From assembly GCF_036194065.1 (NCBI RefSeq), contig NZ_CP108095.1, forward strand, positions 5,952,001 through 6,016,000: a DNA stretch of 64,000 nt. Reading direction: 5' to 3'. The DNA comes from Streptomyces sp. NBC_00239. Its GTDB lineage: Bacteria; Actinomycetota; Actinomycetes; Streptomycetales; Streptomycetaceae. The notes under the pieces are model-generated. The model searched no databases. It was not told the DNA's origin and saw only the letters and a program-made list of their open reading frames with translations. Of this stretch, positions 7,864 through 15,758 are shown piece after piece. Each line of letters starts with the position of its first letter. The stretch's first letter is position 1. Position numbers and translations under genes: made by a program.

Positions 7864-7920
7864 AGATTAACGTACGGCCATGAGCAGCGTCGAGGAGCGG
7901 CTTCCCACGGAGGTACGGGC

Positions 7921-8748
7921 ATGACAGCGGCACCCGCCCACACACCCGCCCACACACCCGCCTACACGCACGGCCACCACCTGCTCGACGGCCGCACCGC
8001 CGTCATCACCGCCGCCGCCGGAGCCGGCATCGGCGGGGCCACTGCCCGCAGGTTCCTGGAGGAGGGCGCCCGGATCGTCATCGGCGACGCCCACGCCCGG
8101 CGCCTGAAGGAGACCGCCGAACGCCTGACCGCCGAATTCGGCGCCGGCCGCGTCGCCGCCCTGCCCTGCGACGTCACCGAAGAGGACCAGGTACAGGCCC
8201 TCTTCGACCTCGCCGAACACACCCACGGCCGCCTCGACATCGTCGTCAACAACGCCGGACTCGGCGGCACCGCGCACCTCGTCGACATGACCGACGACCA
8301 GTGGTCGAACGTCCTCGACGTCACCTTGAACGGCACCTTCCGCTGCACCCGCGCCGCCCTGCGCCGACTCCGCGACAGCCACGGCCCCGGCGACGGCGGC
8401 GGCGGCGCGGTGATCGTCAACAACGCCTCCGTCGTCGGCTGGCGCGCACAGACCGGCCAGGCCCACTACGCCGCCGCCAAGGCCGGGGTGATGGCCCTGA
8501 CCCGCTGCGCGGCGCTGGAGGCCGCCGAGTTCGGCGTCCGCGTCAACGCGGTCGCCCCCAGCCTGGCCATGCACCCGCACCTGGTGAAGGTCACCAGCCA
8601 GGAGTTGCTGGAGGAACTCACCGCCCGCGAGGCCTTCGGCCGGTACGCCGAACCCTGGGAGATAGCCAACGTCATCGTCTTCCTCGCCAGCAGCTACTCC
8701 TCCTACATGACGGGCGAGACCGTCTCCGTCAGCAGCCAGCGCGCCTAG
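7921..8748 (+). CDS. ipdF: IpdF-like short-chain dehydrogenase (steroid C/D-ring pathway)
   Basis: A 275-residue SDR; ATG 7921 follows GGAGGT at a normal distance. The N-terminus has a short His-Thr-Pro repeat ('HTPAHTPAYTHGHH') from a 12-bp duplication. The cofactor motif is the variant 'TAAAGAGIGGATA', then 'NNAGLGG', 'NNASVVGW' (Ser) and 'YAAAKAG' (Tyr, Lys). The ending 'YMTGETVSVSSQRA' is what I recall for Rv3559c/IpdF. IpdF oxidises or reduces the C5 hydroxyl/keto group of the HIP-derived bicyclic intermediate. It is the first gene of a probable ipdF-kstR2-fadA6 operon under the 7850 operator. The assignment rests on family resemblance plus gene order. Confidence 0.8.
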   Translation: MTAAPAHTPAHTPAYTHGHHLLDGRTAVITAAAGAGIGGATARRFLEEGARIVIGDAHARRLKETAERLTAEFGAGRVAALPCDVTEEDQVQALFDLAEHTHGRLDIVVNNAGLGGTAHLVDMTDDQWSNVLDVTLNGTFRCTRAALRRLRDSHGPGDGGGGAVIVNNASVVGWRAQTGQAHYAAAKAGVMALTRCAALEAAEFGVRVNAVAPSLAMHPHLVKVTSQELLEELTAREAFGRYAEPWEIANVIVFLASSYSSYMTGETVSVSSQRA

Positions 8749-8781
8749 GGCGCGTCCGGCCCCTGGCTACAGAATGGTCGC

Positions 8782-9426
8782 GTGCCCACGAAGAACAGCG
8801 ACAGCAAGCAGCCCGCCACCGCCAGGAAGAAGCCCCCGGTGACCGCCTCGCCCGAGCGCCGGCGCGAGCTCCTCGACACCGCCGCCGAGGTGTTCGCGGC
8901 ACAGGGTTACAACGCCACCACCGTCCGCAAGATCGCCGACGCCGCCGGCATGCTCGCCGGCAGCCTCTACTACCACTTCGATTCCAAGGAATCGATGCTC
9001 GACGAGATCCTCTCCACCTTCCTGACCGAGCTGTGGGACGGGTACGACGCCGTGCTCGACGCCGGACTCGGCCCCAGGGAGACCATCGAGGCCCTCGTCA
9101 CCGAGTCCTTCCGCGAGATCGACCGGCACCGCGCCGCCGTCGCGATCTACCAGAAGGAATCCCGCACCCTGGCCGCGCAGCCCCGCTTCCACTACCTCTC
9201 CGATTCGCAGCAGAAGTTCGAGAAGGCCTGGCTGGGGACGCTGGAGCGCGGGGTCGAGGCCGAGGTCTTCCGGGCCGACCTGGACATCCGCCTCACCTAC
9301 CGGTTCGTCCGCGACACGGTCTGGGTGGCGGCCTCCTGGTACCGGCCCGGCGGCCAGCACAGCCCCGAGGAGATCGCCCGCCAGTACCTGTCGATGGTGC
9401 TGGACGGCATCGCCGTGCGGACGTAA
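8782..9426 (+). CDS. kstR2: KstR2-like TetR-family repressor
   Basis: A 214-residue TetR regulator with GTG start at 8782. The HTH region covers about residues 25-70: 'RRRELLDTAAEVFAAQGYNATTVRKIADAAGMLAGSLYYHFDSKESMLDEIL'-type sequence, with the typical 'GSLYYHFDSKE' recognition-helix end. The C-terminal domain keeps features I associate with KstR2, such as 'VAIYQKESRTL' and 'DTVWVAASWYRPGG'. In Mycobacterium and Rhodococcus KstR2 represses the HIP catabolic genes and is released by HIP-CoA. Here it sits between the IpdF-like SDR (33 bp upstream) and the FadA6-like thiolase (31 bp downstream), as in those clusters. Two sites fitting its consensus lie in the window. Confidence 0.85.
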   Translation: MPTKNSDSKQPATARKKPPVTASPERRRELLDTAAEVFAAQGYNATTVRKIADAAGMLAGSLYYHFDSKESMLDEILSTFLTELWDGYDAVLDAGLGPRETIEALVTESFREIDRHRAAVAIYQKESRTLAAQPRFHYLSDSQQKFEKAWLGTLERGVEAEVFRADLDIRLTYRFVRDTVWVAASWYRPGGQHSPEEIARQYLSMVLDGIAVRT

Positions 9427-9457
9427 CCCAAGGATCCGATCCGAAGGAGCAGCAGCC

Positions 9458-10615
9458 ATGCCCGAGGCCTACATCGTCGAAGCGGTCCGCACCCCCGTCG
9501 GCAGGCGGGGCGGGGGACTGGCCGGGGTACACCCCGCCGACCTCGGCGCACACGTGCTGAAGGCCCTGGTCGAACGCTCCGGAGTGGAACCCGGTGCCGT
9601 CGAGGACGTCGTCTTCGGCTGCCTCGACACGGTCGGCCCGCAGGCCGGCGACATCGCCCGCACCGCATGGCTGGCCGCCGGGCTGCCCGAAGAGGTCCCC
9701 GGCGTCACCGTCGACCGCCAGTGCGGCTCCTCCCAGCAGGCCGTGCACTTCGCCGCACAGGGCGTCCTCTCCGGCACCCAGGACCTGGTGGTCGCCGGCG
9801 GCACCCAGAACATGTCGATGATCCCGATCGCCTTCGCCTCCCGGCAGGCCGCCGAGCCCCTCGGCCTGACCGAAGGCCCCTACGCCGGCTCGGCGGGCTG
9901 GCGGGCCCGCTACGGCGACGCGCCCGTCAACCAGTTCCACGGCGCCCAGCTCATCGCCGAGAAATGGGGCATCTCCCGCCGCGACATGGAGGAGTTCGCG
10001 CTGCGCTCCCACCGGCGGGCCGCCCGCGCCATCGACGAGGGCCGCTTCACCCGCGAGACCGTCCCCTACGGGAACGTGACCACCGACGAGGGCCCGCGCC
10101 GCGACACCACCCTGGAGAAGATGGCGGGCCTGAAACCGGTCGTCGCGGGCGGCACCATCACCGCCGCCGTCTCCTCCCAGGTCTCCGACGGCGCGGCCGC
10201 CATGCTGCTCGCCTCGGAACGCGCCGTACGCGAGCACGGACTGACCCCTCGGGCCCGCATCCACCACCTGTCGGTGCGCGGCGAGGACCCGATCCGGATG
10301 CTGTCGGCCCCCATCCCGGCGACCGCGTACGCACTGAAGAAGGCCGGCATGACCCTCGACGACATCGACCTGGTCGAGATCAACGAGGCCTTCGCCCCCG
10401 TCGTGCTCGCCTGGCTGAAGGAGACCGGCGCGGACCCGGCGAAGGTCAACCCCAACGGAGGAGCCATCGCCCTGGGCCACCCGCTGGGCGCCACCGGCGT
10501 CAAGCTGATGACGACACTGCTGCACGAACTGGAGCGGACCGGCGGCCGCTACGGCCTCCAGACCATGTGCGAGGGCGGCGGCCAGGCGAACGTCACGATC
10601 ATCGAACGCCTCTGA
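9458..10615 (+). CDS. fadA6: FadA6-like acetyl-CoA acyltransferase (thiolase)
   Basis: A 385-residue degradative thiolase with ATG 9458 preceded by AAGGAGCAGCAGCC. The acyl-accepting Cys is C89 in '[10 protein letters not shown]', the general-base His is H341 in '[14 protein letters not shown]', and the second Cys is C371 in 'MCEGGGQ'. The 'EINEAFAPV' loop is also present. In the HIP pathway FadA6 removes acetyl-CoA from a ring-opened C/D-ring product. Its place right after kstR2 supports the FadA6 assignment over generic AtoB. A GC-rich hairpin at 10638-10659 probably ends the operon. Confidence 0.87.
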   Translation: MPEAYIVEAVRTPVGRRGGGLAGVHPADLGAHVLKALVERSGVEPGAVEDVVFGCLDTVGPQAGDIARTAWLAAGLPEEVPGVTVDRQCGSSQQAVHFAAQGVLSGTQDLVVAGGTQNMSMIPIAFASRQAAEPLGLTEGPYAGSAGWRARYGDAPVNQFHGAQLIAEKWGISRRDMEEFALRSHRRAARAIDEGRFTRETVPYGNVTTDEGPRRDTTLEKMAGLKPVVAGGTITAAVSSQVSDGAAAMLLASERAVREHGLTPRARIHHLSVRGEDPIRMLSAPIPATAYALKKAGMTLDDIDLVEINEAFAPVVLAWLKETGADPAKVNPNGGAIALGHPLGATGVKLMTTLLHELERTGGRYGLQTMCEGGGQANVTIIERL

Positions 10616-10637
10616 CGGCCGGGCGGGCGGCCCGGAA

Positions 10638-10659
10638 CGGGGCCCGGGCACGGGCCCCG
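10638..10659 (+). terminator. GC-rich hairpin after the thiolase gene
   Basis: CGGGGCCCG (10638-10646) pairs with CGGGCCCCG (10651-10659) around a 4-base loop, 22 bp past the fadA6 stop. No T run follows. Confidence 0.5.
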
Positions 10660-10795
10660 GCGCGGGCGGCCCGGGCCCCCGTGCCGCCGCCCGGCCGGTG
10701 TGGGGAACAACGCACCGGGGGCGGGCGGCTCAGCTACCCCACCGTGATGTGTTAGCTTTGGAGAGTTGCAGTTGTGGTACCCATGAACTTTATGC

Positions 10796-10827
10796 GCGCC
10801 TGACGGGAATGTTCCTCAGGCGCTTTT
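10796..10827 (+). promoter_or_regulatory. Leader hairpin plus T tract before the cold-shock gene
   Basis: GCGCCTGA (10796-10803) pairs perfectly with TCAGGCGC (10816-10823) around a 12-base loop and is followed by TTTT. It lies 55 bp upstream of the cold-shock start, inside what is probably a long untranslated leader. A second small hairpin (CCGG-catct-CCGG) follows near 10837. It looks like an attenuator or a temperature-responsive leader; function is inferred. Confidence 0.55.
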
Positions 10828-10877
10828 ACTGTTTTCCGGCATCTCCGGATGGGTTCCCTCACATTCAGGAGATTGTT

Positions 10878-11081
10878 ATGGCCAACGGCACCGTGAAGTG
10901 GTTCAACTCGGAAAAGGGCTTCGGCTTCATCGAGCAGGAGGGTGGCGGCCCGGACGTGTTCGCCCACTACTCCAACATCGCCACCCAGGGCTTCCGTGAG
11001 CTCCAGGAAGGCCAGAAGGTGACCTTCGACGTCACGCAGGGCCAGAAGGGCCCCCAGGCGGAGAACATCCTCCCCGCCTGA
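10878..11081 (+). CDS. Cold-shock protein (CspA family)
   Basis: A 67-residue single CSD protein starting at ATG 10878. The RNP1 motif 'KGFGFIEQE' and RNP2-like 'DVFAHYSNI' are intact. The sequence '[18 protein letters not shown]' is typical of the acidic Streptomyces Csp proteins. Such proteins bind single-stranded RNA/DNA and melt structure at low temperature. A DEAD-box helicase gene follows 91 bp downstream, beyond a strong terminator; both products act on RNA structure. The start is unambiguous because longer frames upstream read through the leader. Confidence 0.97.
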   Translation: MANGTVKWFNSEKGFGFIEQEGGGPDVFAHYSNIATQGFRELQEGQKVTFDVTQGQKGPQAENILPA

Positions 11082-11096
11082 TTGCTCACCGCACGG

Positions 11097-11131
11097 CCGG
11101 GGCCCGCACCGCTTGGTGCGGGCCCCGGTTT
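11097..11131 (+). terminator. Rho-independent terminator after the cold-shock gene
   Basis: Bases 11097-11110 pair perfectly with 11115-11128 (14 bp, CCGGGGCCCGCACC) around a GCTT loop, and TTT follows. It separates the csp transcript from the helicase gene. Confidence 0.85.
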
Positions 11132-11172
11132 GCGCTGTCCGCTCTGTCCGTCACTCAGGAGGGCGTCTCCGC

Positions 11173-12834
11173 ATGACCAGCTCCAGCTCCGCCCGTGCCC
11201 CCCGCCGCCCCAGCAGCAACCGGGGCGCCGCCCAGGGCCGCCCGAAGGCCGCCGCTGGCCGCCCGAAGGCCGTGGCGCGGCCCCAGGAATTCACCATGCC
11301 GGAGACCTTGACCCCCGCCCTGCCCCCGGTCGCCTCCTTCGAGGACCTGGACATGCCGGCCGCGCTGCTCAAGACCCTCACCGCCCAGGGTGTGACCGAG
11401 CCCTTCCCCATCCAGGGCGCCACCCTGCCGAACTCGCTCGCCGGCCGTGACCTCCTCGGCCGCGGCCGCACCGGCTCCGGCAAGACCCTCGCGTTCGGCC
11501 TGGCCCTGCTCGCCCGCACCGCCGGCCGCCGCGCCGAGCCCCGCGCGCCGCTGGCCCTGGTCCTCGTACCGACCCGCGAGCTCGCGCAGCAGGTCACCGA
11601 CGCGCTGACCCCGTACGCGACCTCCGTCAACCTGCGCATAGCCACGGTCGTCGGCGGCATGTCGATCAACCGGCAGGCCACCGCCCTCAAGCGCGGCGCC
11701 GAAGTGCTCGTCGCCACCCCGGGCCGCCTCAAGGACCTCATCGACCGCGGCGACGTCACCCTCGCCCAGGTCGCGATCACCGTCCTCGACGAAGCCGACC
11801 AGATGACCGACATGGGCTTCCTGCCCCAGGTCACCGCCCTGCTCAAGCAGGTCGAGGAGGGCGGCCAGCGGCTGCTCTTCTCCGCGACCCTCGACAAGAA
11901 CGTCGACCGGCTGGTCAAGCAGTTCCTCACCGACCCGGTGACGCACTCCGTGGACCCCTCGGCCGGCGCCGTCGTCACCATGGAGCACCACGTCCTGTAC
12001 GTCCTGGACGAGACCGACAAGAAGGCCGTCACCGCGCGCATCGCCGCCCGCGACGGCCGCGTCATCATGTTCCTGGACACCAAGCGCTCCGTGGACCGCC
12101 TCGTCAAGCGGCTCCTCGCCAGCGGCGTACGCGCCTCCGGCCTGCACGGCGGCCGCTCCCAGCCGCAGCGCAACCGCACCCTGGACCAGTTCAAGAACGG
12201 CCAGGTCACCGCGCTGATCGCGACCAACGTCGCGGCCCGCGGCATCCACATCGACGACCTCGACCTCGTCGTCAACGTGGACCCGCCCACCGACCACAAG
12301 GACTACCTGCACCGCGGCGGACGCACCGCCCGCGCCGGCGAGTCCGGCAGCGTGGTCACCCTGGTGCTGCCCGAGCAGAAGCGCGACATGAGCCGCCTGA
12401 TGTCGGACGCCGGGATCGCCCCGCGCGCCGCGCAGATCCGTTCCTCCGACGAGGAGCTGGCCCGCCTCACCGGCGCCCGCGAGCCCTCCGGCGTCCCGGT
12501 CGTCGTGGACGTGCCCCAGCCGGCGGCCCCCGCCCGGGCGAAGTCCCCGGCCAAGCCGCGGCGCTCCCGCCCGGCCGGCTCCGGCAGCGGCGCGCCCGCC
12601 GCCGGCGCCACCACCGCGGGTGCCCGCACCCGCCGGCCCCGCACCGGCGGCCAGCCCGCCGGCGGCGCCGCCGCCACGGGCACCGGCACGACCTCGCGCA
12701 CCCGCTCCGGCGGCGGCCAGGCCCGCACCGGCGGCGGCCAGCCGCGCACCGGCGGCGGCCAGGCCCGTACCGGTGGCGGCCAGGCCCGCCGCCAGGGCGG
12801 CGGCGGCCGTCCCGCGTCCGGCCGCACGGCCTGA
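11173..12834 (+). CDS. DEAD-box ATP-dependent RNA helicase
   Basis: A 553-residue helicase. ATG 11173 is chosen because AGGAGGG lies 10 bases upstream. It has the Q-motif region ('PFPIQGATLPNSL'), motif I 'GRGRTGSGKT', Ia 'PTREL', II 'LDEADQM' (DEAD), III 'SAT', and motif VI 'HRGGRTARAG'. After about residue 440 there is a low-complexity tail rich in Arg, Gly, Pro and Ala with repeats of 'ARTGGGQ' type. Such tails bind RNA non-specifically. It is related to RhlE/CsdA-like helicases used in ribosome assembly and cold adaptation, matching the adjacent cold-shock gene. Confidence 0.93.
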   Translation: MTSSSSARAPRRPSSNRGAAQGRPKAAAGRPKAVARPQEFTMPETLTPALPPVASFEDLDMPAALLKTLTAQGVTEPFPIQGATLPNSLAGRDLLGRGRTGSGKTLAFGLALLARTAGRRAEPRAPLALVLVPTRELAQQVTDALTPYATSVNLRIATVVGGMSINRQATALKRGAEVLVATPGRLKDLIDRGDVTLAQVAITVLDEADQMTDMGFLPQVTALLKQVEEGGQRLLFSATLDKNVDRLVKQFLTDPVTHSVDPSAGAVVTMEHHVLYVLDETDKKAVTARIAARDGRVIMFLDTKRSVDRLVKRLLASGVRASGLHGGRSQPQRNRTLDQFKNGQVTALIATNVAARGIHIDDLDLVVNVDPPTDHKDYLHRGGRTARAGESGSVVTLVLPEQKRDMSRLMSDAGIAPRAAQIRSSDEELARLTGAREPSGVPVVVDVPQPAAPARAKSPAKPRRSRPAGSGSGAPAAGATTAGARTRRPRTGGQPAGGAAATGTGTTSRTRSGGGQARTGGGQPRTGGGQARTGGGQARRQGGGGRPASGRTA

Positions 12835-12852
12835 CCCGCACCGCGCAGCATG

Positions 12853-12894
12853 ACCGGGGCCGGTGCCGTGAGCGATCACGGCACCGGCCCCGGT
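12853..12894. terminator. 19-bp perfect hairpin terminator
   Basis: Bases 12853-12871 pair exactly with 12876-12894 around the loop GCGA, and GCGTTT follows. It lies between the convergent helicase and phosphatase genes and can serve both. Confidence 0.85.
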
Positions 12895-12944
12895 GCGTTT
12901 GCGGGCGCCGGCAGGCCCAGCGCACCCGGCGGACCGGCCGGGAC

Positions 12945-13943
12945 TCAGCGGACCAGCCGGGAATGGAGCTTCGCCAGCGTGGACAGGTCGAGGCCCAGCC
13001 CGCGCGTCAGGTACCCGTAGAAGTCGCCGTAGTCGGCGGCCAGCTGCGCGGTCGCCGCGTCCAGGTAGTCCTGACGGACCTCCTGGAGCGGGATCAGCAG
13101 ATCCGGATTCTGCATCCGGCCGGACTGCCGCAGCCCCTCGCGGACCCGGGCGTCGTACGCGCCGCGGAACGCGTTCGACGCCAGGTAGTCCTGCGCGGCC
13201 GTCCCCTCGGGCACGGCCAGCGCGCGCAGCAGCACGTAGCCCAGCCAGCCCGTACGGTCCTTGCCCGACGTGCAGTGGAACAGCAGCGGGCCCTGCCCGC
13301 CGGCCGCCAGGTCCCGCAGCGTCGCCGCGAACTGCGCCCGGTTCTCGGCGCTCGTGACGAACGTGCGGTAGATGTCCCGCATGTACGCCTCCGCCCGTCC
13401 GCCGCCCAGCATCGCCTCCTGCCGGACCGGGTCGCCGCTCCCGATCGCCGTCAGCAGCGTCCCGAACAGCCCGAGGTCGCTCACCGGCCGCGAGGTCACC
13501 GCGAGCCCCGCCGGCAGCCGGTCGCCGCCGTCGTACTGGACCTCCAGCGGGATCCGGAAGTCCACGACCTTCGCCAGCCCCAGCCCCGCCAGGGTGGCGA
13601 CGTCGGCGTCCGTCACCTTGCCGAGCGCGTCCGAGCGGTACACCAGGCCCTGGCGCACCTGACCGCCCGTGTACGTGCGGTATCCGCCCAGGTCACGGAC
13701 GTTGACCGCGCCCTGCAGGGGTATCTGCCGGATCGCCGTCGTCCCGTACGGCGCCCGCGGATGCTGGCGCAGCAGCGCGGCCGCGGCGCTCCCCGCACTT
13801 CCGGCGCTCCCCGGAGTCCCGGCGCTCCCCGGGCTCCCGGCGGTCGCGTGCGCGGTCGCCGGGAGCGTCCCCACGGCGAGTGCGCACAGCAGCGCCCCCG
13901 CCGAAGCCAGCCGGATCCGTCGCGTTCTTCGAGCACGGCTCAT
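12945..13943 (-). CDS. Secreted tyrosine-protein phosphatase-like protein
   Basis: A 332-residue protein from ATG 13943. A Sec signal peptide is visible: 'RRTRRIRLASAGALLCALAVG' then 'LPATAHATA'. A Gly-Ser-Ala spacer with repeats (about residues 37-55) follows. The catalytic P-loop is 'HCTSGKDRTG' with C224 and R230 (CX5R), as in the bacterial Tyr_phosphatase_3 (PtpB/LipA-like) family. Upstream lie 'NVRDLGGYRTYTGGQVRQGLVYRSD' and 'VVDFR', typical of it. These hydrolyse phosphotyrosine, phosphoserine or phosphoinositides. Its ATG overlaps the ipdC stop by 4 bp, so it is probably translated from the steroid-catabolic transcript. That is unexpected, and no obvious functional link is known to me. 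Confidence 0.88.
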   Translation of the reverse strand: MSRARRTRRIRLASAGALLCALAVGTLPATAHATAGSPGSAGTPGSAGSAGSAAAALLRQHPRAPYGTTAIRQIPLQGAVNVRDLGGYRTYTGGQVRQGLVYRSDALGKVTDADVATLAGLGLAKVVDFRIPLEVQYDGGDRLPAGLAVTSRPVSDLGLFGTLLTAIGSGDPVRQEAMLGGGRAEAYMRDIYRTFVTSAENRAQFAATLRDLAAGGQGPLLFHCTSGKDRTGWLGYVLLRALAVPEGTAAQDYLASNAFRGAYDARVREGLRQSGRMQNPDLLIPLQEVRQDYLDAATAQLAADYGDFYGYLTRGLGLDLSTLAKLHSRLVR

Positions 13944-14995
13944 GTGTCGTATCTCCTTGGCAGCTCGTCCAGTACCTGCTGTGCCTCGGCCATCACCCGG
14001 GCGACGAGCTCCGCACACGACGGAAGGTCCTCGATCACGCCCGCGACCTGGCCCGATGCCATGATTCCGAGGTCCGTACGGCCCTCGACCATGGACGCCT
14101 TCAGGAGCATCGGGGTGTTCGCGGCGAGCAGGACCTGGCTCCAGGACAGGTCCTTGCCGTGTTTCATCGCCAGCCCGTCCCGCACCATCTGCGGCCAGCC
14201 CATCCCCGAGATCCGGCGGAACCCCGCCGCGTGCCGCACCGCCCGCAGCAGCGCCCCGGCCCGCCCCGACCGCTCCAGCGACGCCACCAGCGGGGTGCGC
14301 AGCATCCGGTGCGGCAGCCCGTCCACGGCCGTGGTCACCGTGACGTCCTTCACCGCCGCCGCCAGATAGCGCGCCTTCACGGCGTCCGGAACGGTCGAAT
14401 CCGAGGTGAGCAGGAAACGGGTGCCCATCGCGACGCCCGCCGCCCCGAACGCGAGCGCCGCCACCAGCCCCCGCCCGTCGTGGAAACCGCCCGCCGCGAC
14501 CACCGGGATGTCCACCGCGTCCACCACCTGCGGCAACAACACCGTCGTGGCCACCTCCCCGGTGTGCCCGCCACCCTCGCCGCCCTGCACGATCACCGCG
14601 TCCGCACCCCACCCGGCGACCTTCTCCGCGTGCCGCCGCGCCCCCACCGACGGGATCACCACCACGCCCGCGTCCTTCAGCCGCGCGATCAGCTCCCGCG
14701 ACGGCGCCAGCGCGAACGAGGCGACCCGCACCCCTTCGTCGACGATCAGCTGCGCCCGCTCGGCCGCGTCCCCGGCGTCCGCCCGCAGGTTCACCCCGAA
14801 CGGGGCGCCGGTACGGGACTTCACCTCGCGGACCGCCGACCGCAGCTGCTCCAGCGTCATGGTCGCGGACGCGAGGATGCCCAGCGCCCCCGCGTTCGCG
14901 GTCGCCGACACCAGCCGCGGACCCGCCACCCAGCCCATCCCCGTCTGCACCACCGGATGCTCGATGCCGACGAGCTTCGTGAGCGCCGTCTCCAT
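13940..14995 (-). CDS. ipdC: IpdC-like flavin-dependent reductase (nitronate monooxygenase family)
   Basis: A 351-residue TIM-barrel flavoprotein, annotated in many genomes as 2-nitropropane dioxygenase. Features are 'HPVVQTGMGWVAGPRLVSATANAG' at the N-terminus, the phosphate-binding 'VIVQGGEGGGHTG', 'VVAAGGFHDGRGLVAALAFGAAGVAMGTRFLL', and a long C-terminal extension. In the HIP pathway IpdC (Rv3553) is an NADH-dependent reductase acting on a hydroxylated bicyclic CoA ester rather than a nitronate oxidase. It fits here because ipdB, ipdA and echA20 lie immediately upstream. Its start overlaps the ipdB stop (TGATG), and its stop overlaps the phosphatase start (ATGA). Confidence 0.85.
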   Translation of the reverse strand: METALTKLVGIEHPVVQTGMGWVAGPRLVSATANAGALGILASATMTLEQLRSAVREVKSRTGAPFGVNLRADAGDAAERAQLIVDEGVRVASFALAPSRELIARLKDAGVVVIPSVGARRHAEKVAGWGADAVIVQGGEGGGHTGEVATTVLLPQVVDAVDIPVVAAGGFHDGRGLVAALAFGAAGVAMGTRFLLTSDSTVPDAVKARYLAAAVKDVTVTTAVDGLPHRMLRTPLVASLERSGRAGALLRAVRHAAGFRRISGMGWPQMVRDGLAMKHGKDLSWSQVLLAANTPMLLKASMVEGRTDLGIMASGQVAGVIEDLPSCAELVARVMAEAQQVLDELPRRYDT

Positions 14996-15717
14996 CAGGC
15001 GGCCCGCACTTCCCGGTCCCGCAGGCCCTGCGGGTCGACGACCTCGCGGATCAGCCGCAGCTCGGCCGCGGTCGGCTCCCGCGTGAACGGCACCCGCTCC
15101 CCGATCGCCAGCTCGAAGCCGGTGGCCGCCACGACCTCCTCGACGCTCACCCCCGGATGCACCGACGCCAGCCGCATGCGGTGGTCCGGGGTCTCGAAGT
15201 CGAACACGCCGAGGTCGCTGACGACCCGCGGCAGCCGGTGGTGGCGGGCGCCGACGGCCGCGGCCCGGTCGTACCCGACCCCGCTGACCATGTCGACGCG
15301 CTCCACGAACACCCGCGGCGAATGCCGGGGCACCCAGTAACTGACCGGGTTGTTCAGGGTGTTGGCGGGCGCGCCGCGCACCCCGAGGAGCTGGCGGGCG
15401 GGGCGCTCCCAGGCACCGATGCACGAGATGTTCTGGTTGCCGTACCGGTCGATCTGGCTGGCGCCCATCATCACGTGCCGACGGCCGCCGGTGACCATCG
15501 CCAGGTGGCGGCGGTACGGCAGCCAGCCCTCGACGGTGCCGTCCAGCCCGACGAGCACGGCCTCGCCGTCGGTCAGCAGCAGGTCGGGGGAGAACGTCCG
15601 CTTGGCGAGCCGGGCACCGAAGGACGGGACGAGCCCCATGGGGCTGGCGAGCACCTCGCCGTTGTCCCGCCAGGCCTCGGCGCACGCCACCACGCAGTAT
15701 TCGGAACGGCTGATCAC
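14995..15717 (-). CDS. ipdB: IpdB-like COCHEA-CoA hydrolase subunit beta
   Basis: A 240-residue protein of the CoA-transferase family I beta fold. GTG 15717 is chosen: GAGGAG lies seven bases upstream and the family begins 'SRSEYCVVACAEAWRDNGEVLASPMG'. The usual catalytic SENG motif of class I CoA-transferases is not visible; 'RDNGEVLASPMGLVPSFGARLAK' is in its place. That agrees with the known use of IpdAB as a ring-opening hydrolase of steroid D-ring intermediates rather than a transferase. 'MMGASQIDRYGNQNIS' and 'HPGVSVEEVVAATGFEL' are conserved CoA-transferase segments. The upstream junction with ipdA contains duplicated short sequence. Confidence 0.85.
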   Translation of the reverse strand: MISRSEYCVVACAEAWRDNGEVLASPMGLVPSFGARLAKRTFSPDLLLTDGEAVLVGLDGTVEGWLPYRRHLAMVTGGRRHVMMGASQIDRYGNQNISCIGAWERPARQLLGVRGAPANTLNNPVSYWVPRHSPRVFVERVDMVSGVGYDRAAAVGARHHRLPRVVSDLGVFDFETPDHRMRLASVHPGVSVEEVVAATGFELAIGERVPFTREPTAAELRLIREVVDPQGLRDREVRAA

Positions 15718-15758
15718 TTCTGCTCCTCGCGCCTCTGCGCTGCTCACTTCTGCGCCGC

